Of a stretch of 64,000 nt of DNA, positions 55,521-64,000 are shown piece after piece. A program made the translations under genes and the position numbers. The notes below the pieces were generated by a model. It did not search any database. It worked only from the letters and a program-made list of their open reading frames with translations, and was not told the origin of the DNA. This DNA is from Lunularia cruciata (taxonomy: Eukaryota; Streptophyta; Marchantiopsida; Lunulariales; Lunulariaceae), in contig OX419758.1 of assembly GCA_948567375.1 (NCBI GenBank), positions 38,941,001 through 39,005,000 on the forward strand. Direction: 5' to 3'. The first letter of the stretch is position 1. Each line of letters begins with the position of its first letter.

Positions 55521-57910
55521 ACTTGAGCTTACAAATGAAAGTCCGTTAAAATTTCTCTGTTCATATTTTGAAGATTCAATATGTGCTATCACGTGCTGCT
55601 TTCTCCAATTTGACGCACTCCCACGCGAGTCTGAAACCTGCGACATTGCAATTCTGGTAAAGATGAAATGCTCGTTGTGAGAATGAAATTTAGACATACT
55701 GACTCCATAGATCAGTCGGCCTCATTTCTTTCTTGCAGCGAGAAAATATAGGCAATACATGACGGAAGGGTTGTTATCAGCCACTATCAGCTACACAGCC
55801 CTCACCAAAGGCGCATTCTTGCAGGAGTATTAATTTTGCAGAATTAGCACGTAGGTGTAAGGACAAGCGCAAAACTTCTCTCGATCTCCCAAGCATCACC
55901 ATGCATACTTCGCGACTCCCATAGGATTGTTATAGCGGTCGAGAAGCTAGAATGTCGCCAAGAGCGCGATACCATGGAGGAGACGCGTGCCGTCTTTCAT
56001 GACTATGCATGCAGTTTCGCAACAGCGAAATGCTGTCCGTTTTTTAATTAGTTTTAGCAAAATCCATCCCATGGAGAGATTTAAGAGATTTTGAACCAAG
56101 TGATTTGCCAGATATTAGCCTCATCGTGTAATTGAGAGTGTGGGACATGACTGGCCATTTGAAGTTGACAGACGTTCTTGAACTTCGTGATCTCCAATGT
56201 GCACGTGTCAGTGAAGCTGATTGTTGACAATGAGAACGAGAGGACAACGAGTTCAAATGATGTGCAACGAGCTACCTTAAGCAGAGTGGTGACAGCAGAT
56301 CCATCATCGATACTACACGATGAACGACGAGGACTTTACTGTCAGCGTCCACTCAGTCAATTGTGCCGAGGCAGAACCTCAGTCACAAAATCCTAGCTGA
56401 GGTAACACCGCGATTACAATGTTCAAGGCATTGTGACTCTTGCTTCTTGCTCTACGATGAACAGTATAATGTCACGTGGACCAAGCACCATAATGTTCGG
56501 AACATTACCAAAAGGCCACCACAAGAGTTGCAGTCGTCTTATCAGAGAAATGCGAAGATACAGATATTACAATCGGCCGGAGATTGCCCAAGTTCCAAGA
56601 TCGTATAGTGTCAAACACTCGTATGTGAGAGACATACATTCCTATCCATGTACCGAGAGCAACTAATGTGACTAAACAAAAAAAATTGTTTGTACATTGG
56701 TTCCATATTCATCAGAAATGTATGCACAGGTCCTAATATCACTTCTATCATTTGAATCTATTTTCCTCAAGCATGGAGGTTTTGCTGGATTTCATCACCG
56801 ATCGGGCCATTTGGTGCTACCAGCCCAGCACAGCATCCAATCAATCAAAATCTGACAGAAAGAAATATCGTGATTTGACCTTGACTAGAGATTCTCATTG
56901 ATCGTGGTCCGAAAACTCGTGAAAAGTAGGAAGAGAAGTTTCAAATTTGTTCATGGCTACAGTGGGAACTCGGTGGCATTGCCATAACCTCGGTAACCAA
57001 ACGATCAAACGTAAAGGAGAAACTTCTTATCGGGAAGGAAAGGATTCCTTCTCGATTACAATACGAGCTGGAACTTGACTTCCGTTGTGCATGTAACGTT
57101 GTGATACTTATCTGAAGATTTGCCTCTCAGAGTGCTCGCTCATATGCAACTTCTTCGAATCCAAACCAAGTATAGGAGCCAATCTTGAAAGGATTAATTA
57201 AAGGCTTTCAGACTGGATTTTCGGTCCTTCAATCCTTCGATCGATTACAGTAAGTCAACATTGCTCCAAAGACTTAGCTTGGTCCATCACTCGTGCAACT
57301 CGGGGAGTAGAGGAATCTAGATCTGATAGTCAATAGAACTCCGTTGCATACTATACCCCAAAGGAATACGGAAAGGGGGTAAAAGCAAAGCACCCAGGTG
57401 TGCAAAAGGAGATAGAGAACACAAGGCCAACGAACCAAAAAGGCAAAAAACCGCAGCGAAAATGAGGCCCCCGAAACCAAACTAGGCAACATAGCAAGGA
57501 AATATATTGCGTGTGTATGATAGAAGTCTTCTAATGGTATATGTGGAAAGTGTGGAGTGGAAACTATTGCTGAACTGTGTGAGAGAGATCATCCAAATGG
57601 TATATTTGAAAAATAGAGAGGGGATGCTTTAAAAGTGATGGATACTCTTACTATTGCTGCCTGTCTTTAAAGACCCAAAGCTTGAGATTTGAGAGTGCTC
57701 TAAAGTGCACAAAACTTTCTATTTAGAATAGAAGGTGAGCATGGCTAGGTAGACCCGAATGGCCGCTCTTCTTTACAAGGAATGGAGATCAAAAAGAGAT
57801 TGTCAAAATAGTGATTAATATGACCAAAAAATCACAACAAATAAAGATACAAAGGTATTAAAGGATAGCTATGGGCATAATGGTACTCCTTTCTTGGTAT
57901 AGTGAATGTC
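55521..57910. other. Unique-sequence island, no assignable genes
   Basis: CG-containing DNA with only short frames (55477-55680, 56044-56256, 56178-56396, 56363-56666, 57492-57274), overlapping on both strands without recognisable domains. Near 57500 it gives way to AT-rich, CG-poor DNA that continues to the Ty3 element. Confidence 0.45.
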
Positions 57911-57911
57911 A

Positions 57912-58535
57912 TTATGACTCCCACCTTAATGTTTTCTTGTGCCCATGATTCTGCTCATAGAGAGTTTGCAACCACCATATCAAACAAGGTATGACAACCA
58001 TCTTTGGATGTGATGATATCCACTCCCACAAGGTAGGGAGGTGGTCGTGGTGGATCAAACTATTGCTCAACCTGATCCTCCAACAGTGTAGTTTTGAGTG
58101 TAGTTTTGAGGACTGTGCCATTTTACCTGATGTGATATTTTGAACCCTAGTGAGCTCTCCACCAACTGCACATCATAAAATATGTATGCTATATGTGTCA
58201 TATGAAGAATCACATGTGTACCAGTTTGGTATTCTTAGAATTGCTATATATAGTATATCCAAATGTAAACAAAGTGCTATGGTAAACTCCTTAGATATAG
58301 AATGGAAATCCTTCATCAAAAGTGATGCATGGAGATAAGCCCACGATCCTTTCCTTCCATACAAATGAATCCTAGTTCTATCAATTAAAGGCACATCAAT
58401 AAGGATGTTAGTAAGAGTGTGAATGTGCATAGGCTCATGCAGATCCACTTGAATTGTCGTGTGGTCTAATGATACAAAGTTAATAAATACAAGCATTGTT
58501 TTGCATGTCAACCCTATCAATAGGTCATGAGGCAA
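57912..58535 (-). pseudogene. Two collinear frames, unknown, perhaps element-derived
   Basis: Minus-strand frames 58535-58173 (120 codons) and 58121-57912 (69 codons) follow each other and could be one broken gene of about 200 residues. The first reads DHTTIQVDLHEPMHIHTLTN, LIDVPLIDRTRIHLYGRKG; the second has WEWISSHPKMVVIPCLIWW. The alternation of short beta-like strands in the first might suit an aspartic-protease-like or beta-rich element domain, but no DTG/DSG motif is visible. Unidentified. Confidence 0.3.
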
Positions 58536-61270
58536 TCAAAGAGATGACTGAAAGTCATAAGTACTTGAGTCCACTATAGTGATAAGTCATAACATGAAAA
58601 GGCAATTGTGGTGTAAGAACCTATAGGCTAAGAGTGGAGCCACTAGAACCCGTGCTCCTATATAAAGTTTTTCTTGCAATGTCTTCTTGTCATATGAGAT
58701 CACATCCTCCCATGATTATGGGTAGGACTATCTATAGTTTACACTAGTCATTTGATAACTATGAGAGCATACATAGTATTAACAAAGTGGAGAAAGTGTG
58801 GTGGATGGTGCTATCAAACATGCATAATTGTGGCACAAGTACATTTGTGGGTGTGTAAGTTTATGGTAAATGAGAGGCTCAAAGGAGATAGCATTGCACT
58901 AGATGGAAATATACCACTTATGTGTTCTCCCACCAAAGGAGTAAATGAGCATGGGCTCTAGCTTGAACCAATGTGTCAAAGATGAATGAGCTACAAAACT
59001 CATCCTCACCCAAAGGAGAACCCGAAACTCTCAAACCTCATATTGAGAACTAGAACTTGGTGAGAAGTCTAAGAGAGTGATTATTTTGTGAACTTTGGAC
59101 CTTGCACTTGTGATTCTAGACTCATAAATCCAAGGTCTCCAATCTATTGTGAATGCGGACACAACTTGAACTACATCCTCCAAAGTGCACAAGATATAGG
59201 TATTGTTTGAAAGGAGGGGAAGAGATATGAAGGAAAAGTAGTTGCAATCTCTTGCAAAGCTAAATAATGAGCTATGGAAAATAGAAGCCCTTCTAGGGGA
59301 TCCTCTTAGCATGTGCCTTTGATAGTTGCCAACTATGAAAAATCCTCTATGGTAATATGGTGGGTATACAAAATAGATATCTCTATGCTATAGAAAGTGC
59401 GGATAAATGAGATCAAGGAGGAAATCTAAGCCCTTGCTAAGTAAAACGCATAACATAAAGCTGGACAAGAAACAAGAAATGGTATTGAAGAAGTTTAAGA
59501 TATCAACTTGGACAACCATACAATGGGAATGGATGTATGTCTAAGGATGCTCTAATGCAAAAAATCCCCATCTTATAGCCACCTACAGTAGCCACAATTA
59601 ACTTATAAGTCAAAAAGAATAGAAAGGAGTGTCAAAGTTGTAAACACATAGTACAAGACAGTAAACAAAGGAAAATATGCCCAATAGCAATAGCAATGGG
59701 ATGAACACCTAATCTTTTGAAAGAGCAAAGAGATAAGATATGCCAAATAAGCAAGCTACTCTAGGAGGTACAAAACCCAAGACAATGTGCTAACATAAAG
59801 CAAAGAGAAGATGAAAGCCAAAATCTTGGAGTGTCTAGGGAGAGAGAATAATGTTGGAATATGAGGAATGAAGTAAAAAATTGCATGAGCAAAAAAATTT
59901 TAATAAGTTATAGTGCCTCATCTTGTTGATAGTCATGGAGGAAGGAAGGTAGATGGAGATTCTATAAAGATATAATATCAATGGGAGAAGTGTATTGGCT
60001 AAGAGTGTGATAGTGCCTAGGCAAAGAGGTTGTGGTGTATAATCAATATAACTATGTCACATGCAAAGCATATTTGTGATGTGTAGAATGTTACAAAGAA
60101 GAAAAATTGGATAGAGCAATTTGAAACTAATAAACTCAATATAATTATAATATACTTCAATGACATTACAGACTTTTTGTATTAGAAATTATTTGGAACT
60201 CCATGCTAAAAAAATGTAAAAGGAATATTTATTTGTGTATTAAACTAAGGAGAGAATTAGAAAAATGGAAGAATCAATTAAATAATCTCAATTGAAGGAA
60301 GCTACAAATGCTTGGGTTGAACCTAGACCTTTGTATTATATATAAATTGAGTACAAGACACCAAAAGAAGGTATAAAGAAGTTTCATTCTAGAGTATCCA
60401 AGAAGTCAGTGTTTTAGAGTACAAGCTAAGCTACCCATTTACTTAATTTACAAGTTATACAATCCTTCAAATGTTTTAGAAGCTTCAACAACCTCATAGG
60501 ATGCTTTAAGAATACTCTTAGAATTTCTAACTTTATACTCATTTTAACCTTAGTTTAGCTATACTTAGCTTTTGCTAACTCAGTATTATTACATATTCTC
60601 TTGCTAGTAGTCAATTATGTCTTTTCTGTTATGGAATCTTTGAACTCTTCTATGGCAGTTGAGCATTTTGAAGATAAAAATAGGCTACCATATTTTTATG
60701 ACATTGTAAAATGGACACCCTTTCCAAAGGAGCTTATATTTGATTTTTCATTGGTGGCCACTGTGGATGTCTCTTTGTATAAGCAAGTGGTTGACCATAA
60801 AGAAAAGATGGGTTAGAAAAAAATTATTTTAGGTTTGAGACAAGGATGACAAGATGGATCTTCTTATGATTAGGAAGGTCAAGGTTGTAGGCAACACAAG
60901 AAATGATCTAAATGATATCAAATGTTCTTATCCATTTTAGAGCAAGTTAACAAACCTAGATGTCAAGAGAGAGACTAAGTTTAAAAGAAAAACATGATCT
61001 TATCTTTTTTGTGAAAGATGATATCACAACAATATATATCAACACATTGCTTTTGCTGATTTTGAGCAATAAGAAGATGAGATTTTTCTTGGTGTAAAGA
61101 TGCAAATAACATGGACAAGAAGGTGAAATTATGTGAACATGAGATGGAAATGGAGTAATCAGTGAATCTAAAAGAAGTGGATGTTACCTGTAAGTAAGAA
61201 AGAAGAGAGAAAATATTGTACTTTCTTGCTGAAAATTAATGTAGAAAAATTTAGTAACCACAAGACAATT
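58536..61270. other. AT-rich DNA without recognisable genes
   Basis: Long stretch of CG-poor, A-rich sequence. Frame 60601-60816 (71 codons, plus, EHFEDKNRLPYFYDIVKWTPFPKE) has reasonable protein composition but no partner exons and no known domain. Frame 59312-59031 (minus) likewise. Probably decayed transposon DNA. Confidence 0.45.
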
Positions 61271-61399
61271 ATCCCAATTTATGTAGTGAATGTTTACAAA
61301 ATCACATAGCATATCTTCTAAGATGCACTTTGATTTTTTTTTTGCTCATCATATTGAGTGTGATAGGCCACAGACAATGCAATCTTGGTGCGCAATATT

Positions 61400-63290
61400 T
61401 TTAAAAGAATTTGCAAAATTTACCAATGAATCAAGGATTACAGAAATGAGGATTTATGGCATCCCCATGGTGTTAGAATACAAAGATCAAAGTAAATTTG
61501 AGCAAATTGTTGGAGTATCCACATGATGGATGTCAAGTGCATTTTTTTGCTGAGCTTATCAACAAACACCATAATTGTTGTATGGCCTTTGTCCATCTTT
61601 GGCAAGGATATGATGAGATCTAAACTCACATATTCCCATCAATCAAATGGAATTGGTAATGGTTGAAGTAGCACACCCAACTTTTGGTTGCTTATCAGTT
61701 ACGTTTGTGGCTCTCACAAGATTGGATAAACTCTCAAACCTCTTTTGCTATATTTGGCCACTGCCATTGATATTGTAGGATACTCAACTTCTTTTTTCAC
61801 ACCCATATGATCAGAGATTGGTAAGTCATGCGCTTCATAGGTCTATCATGATTAGAACATAGATTTAGTTCCTACTAAATAGAAGCTCACCCTTGAAAGA
61901 AAAGGTATTGTACTTCTTCTTATGTATTGTGAAGCAAATTTGCACAAAGTGAAAGAAAGAATCCTATTGTAAAGTAGTCTTGAACTTTATTTCAACTTTT
62001 GAGTTAGTTGATACCATGGTAATTGTTATTGTTTAAGATTTAAGAAGAAACTTCAAGTCTAATCATTGTAACAAGGCATCAAGAATGACATGTAATTTTC
62101 TTGATTTGTTCTCAAGCTTGACATCATACAATTGTAATTGCTCCTCTTGCCAATTTTTTGATGCCAACTCTTCATGTGCTCTAGATGTAAGGTCTGAAAT
62201 AATGGTTTGTGATTGGTACACATTGTTATTTAATTTCCTAAAAGGTAATGTATCCACACTTTTGTTGCATATATGATCACAAGTTCAAATTGTTTTTGAT
62301 CTCAAGAAGACTAATTCTTCTTTATTGAGTTTAGCCATCAAGATACAAAGTCATTTGGATGCAATCCATTTAGGAATTCCTATTGTAGTAGAGTTCCAAA
62401 TTAGAAGCATCATTTGAGGATTATTTGGTTAGAGGATGGATAGTGAAGACACTATTTCCTTAAGTTTCTTGAACGCTTCTTCTTGCTCTATTGTCCGATG
62501 AAAGCTTGTTGTCTTCTCTAAGAGATCCATCATTGGTGAGGACACATGAGTATAATGATGTATGAACCATTAGTAAAAGCTTGTCAATCCACTAAATCCC
62601 CTGGACTTCCATAGCATCATAAGAAGTAGGCCAAACTTTATAGCCTTGATTTTCTCCTCTTCCATTTTGATCCCTTCCATTGAAACCTTTTGGCCCAAGA
62701 AGGTAACTTTCATCTTCCAAAAATCACACTTTGATTTCTTCCAATGCAATTTCTATTGCCTTAATCATCTAAAGACTTCAAGCAAATCTTGTATGTTACA
62801 TAAATCTTATTATAAATTAAAATGTCATCCAAGAAACACTACCATGTATTGATTCAATAATCTTTGTAACACCAATGCATTTTGATTCATGAAAATTACT
62901 AGAGCATTAGAAAACCCAAAAGGTAAACTCTTTATTTGAAATACCCATACCTTGTAAAAGAAGCTAATCTTTTGCACATTTTCTCCACTTATAACCACTT
63001 CAAATATCAAACTTATAGAAGTATCATGCTCCACTTAGTTGATCCAACAAGCCAAACAAGGAATAGTTACTTCTCATAGTTTTTTTATTATGATTATAAT
63101 AATCAATATAGAAACAAATCACTCCATCCTTCTTTGATACAAATAGCATTGGTGCTCCCAAGGTGATGTGTTATTTGTTATATAAAATCTTTCTCTAACA
63201 ACTCAATCAATGTTGTTTGGAGTTCTTCTTACTCCTTTGGTGAAATCCAATAGATTGGTTTACTCATTGGAGTAATAATTGGCAGTAGCT
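61400..63290 (-). mobile_element. Ty3/gypsy pol remnant (RT, RNase H, integrase)
   Basis: The minus strand shows a Ty3 polyprotein in order. RT at 63290-62800 includes PMSKPIYWISPKE, ELLEKDFI, KSLPFGFSNALVIFM and NQYMVVFLG, followed by DILIY; the catalytic Asp pair reads LGD. The RNase H and spacer region is at 62800-61900. The integrase zinc domain is near 61850-61690 (HDRPMKRMTYQSL...IAKEV...SCESH). The integrase core start is LLQPLPIPFD...VSLDLIISLPKMDKGHTTIMVFVDKLSKKMHL (61690-61500). Stops are frequent, so it is long dead. The right end abuts the plus-strand chromodomain fragment at about 63290. Confidence 0.8.
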
Positions 63291-63299
63291 TAATCTTGG

Positions 63300-63442
63300 A
63301 GGTCATATCTCAATCAATGCATTATCCCCTTTATGATGACACATGGGAACCTCTTTCTCACCTCCAGAATGCACAAATGGCCATCCAAGAGTTTGAAGCT
63401 TCCATGGCAACGAGGACATCACCAACTAGCGGTGGGGGAATA
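63300..63442 (+). pseudogene. Ty3 (chromovirus) chromodomain end and polypurine tract
   Basis: The frame at 63326-63420 encodes the last part of a chromodomain (YPLYDDTWEPLSHLQNAQMAIQEFE), the C-terminal module of chromovirus integrases; in the family it binds methylated histone tails and steers insertion. It continues SMATRTSPTSGG and meets the polypurine tract GGTGGGGGAA (63431-63440), the plus-strand primer, right before the LTR. No stop occurs in the chromodomain part. Only the 3' end of the element is present, on the opposite strand to the Ty3 pol at its left, so two elements meet here. Confidence 0.8.
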
Positions 63443-64000
63443 TGTAACAGTATGGAGTTTAGCAACGTAGTTAGTAAGGCTAACAAAGTAGAGAATAAGC
63501 CAGATTAACCTAGAATACTCCACAAACATCTAGGAAGCTTCTTGGGAAGCTTCCCAACTAGTTAACTTGTGCTCCAAGCAAGTAGCTTCTAGAAGGAAGC
63601 CTCTAGAAGCTTCTAACTAGCTTAGCTTGCATGCCAAGTAGGCGGCTTCTAGAAGGAAGCTTCTTGAAAAGCTTCCTAGTTAACTTGGCTTGCACTCTAC
63701 AAAAGCGGCTCAAGGAAGCTTCTTGAGAAACTTCTCAAGTGCCTTGCATGCTACTTATAAATGCCAAAGCCGAAGCTCATGCTAGGCATTTGGAGTTTTC
63801 CTTCATTCAAGTGTCTCAATGTGAGTTTCCATTCTCCTATTTCTCTCCTCGGTCTTGGTCTTTTACAACCATGATGAGAACAATGATGGCATTCTTGCTA
63901 TTGATAACCATTGTTTGATGTTGTTGAAATTGCATCTAGTTAAAAAGAAAATGGGTTAGGTTTGATCCAATGATTCTTATCATTGACTTTTCAAACTTTA
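63443..64000 (+). repeat. 3' LTR of the chromovirus-type Ty3 element (runs off the window)
   Basis: Starts TGTAACAGTATGG just after the polypurine tract, the normal position and start of a Ty3 LTR. The first 300 bp contain three imperfect 60-70-bp tandem units (about 63540, 63615, 63680), each with AGCTTAGCTTGCA-like and CTTCTAGAAGGAAGC-like blocks. A TATA box is at 63756-63762. The end lies beyond 64000. Confidence 0.75.
63526..63762 (+). promoter_or_regulatory. Heat-shock-element-like array and TATA box in the LTR
   Basis: HSEs bind heat-shock factor trimers through alternating GAA and TTC units spaced by 2 nt. One perfect three-unit match, GAAGCTTCTTGAA, is at 63656-63668. Further two-unit GAAnnTTC or TTCnnGAA pairs lie near 63532, 63588, 63605, 63647, 63716 and 63728. 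TATAAAT at 63756-63762 lies about 90 bp downstream of the perfect match. The array results partly from the tandem units. Heat-responsive LTRs of this kind are known in plants (copia ONSEN); activity here is not shown. Confidence 0.5.

Overview
This is nuclear DNA of a land plant. Gene fragments carry plant-type introns, and there are plant families (germin-like protein, LRR receptor kinase) plus Ty1/copia and Ty3/gypsy retrotransposons. Two hints point to a bryophyte, possibly a liverwort: a SERAC1-like alpha/beta-hydrolase relic of the kind fused to NB-ARC-LRR receptors in liverworts, and a Ty3 gag that looks to me like liverwort copies. The lineage is inference; nothing here fixes a species. 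The window is gene-poor, and almost every recognisable coding sequence is broken.

Two kinds of DNA alternate. Islands of mixed composition that still contain CG dinucleotides (about 4.5-13 kb, 21.6-23.9 kb, 49.6-57.3 kb) hold relics of ordinary plant genes. The rest is AT-rich or polypurine/polypyrimidine, almost free of CG, and made of old retroelements and element-like coding repeats.

Left to right: 1-4.5 kb has copy A of a recurring coiled-coil protein family and an 80-bp tandem repeat with a hairpin. 4.5-13 kb has a helix-rich minus-strand relic, LRR exons on both strands, a receptor-kinase piece with its transmembrane segment, and the hydrolase pseudogene. The hydrolase ends exactly where a minus-strand copia element begins (about 12.94-17.86 kb). 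18-21.6 kb is AT-rich with little recognisable. 21.7-22.5 kb is a germin-like pseudogene. 24.7-31.7 kb has an LTR-like repeat and family copies B, C and D. 32-37.2 kb is a composite: 240-bp direct repeats surround a Ty3 gag, a roughly 330-bp inverted repeat made partly from that gag, and a second LTR-like repeat. 39-42.7 kb has a copia fragment and family copy E. 42.7-45.1 kb is pyrimidine-rich with an 80-bp minisatellite. 46.1-48.7 kb is a second copia element. 49.6-50.7 kb has an unusual set of hairpins and 48-bp inverted repeats. 51.4-52 kb is a second germin-like pseudogene. 52.4-54.8 kb, minus strand, is the best candidate for a functional gene: a roughly 670-residue membrane protein of unknown family with several short introns. 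61.4-63.3 kb is a minus-strand Ty3 pol. The right edge holds the 3' end of a plus-strand chromodomain Ty3 element, whose LTR carries heat-shock-element-like modules upstream of a TATA box.

No tRNA, rRNA, CRISPR array or bacterial-type operon was seen. Exon limits were called by eye from splice sites and reading frames; LTR ends are approximate unless stated.
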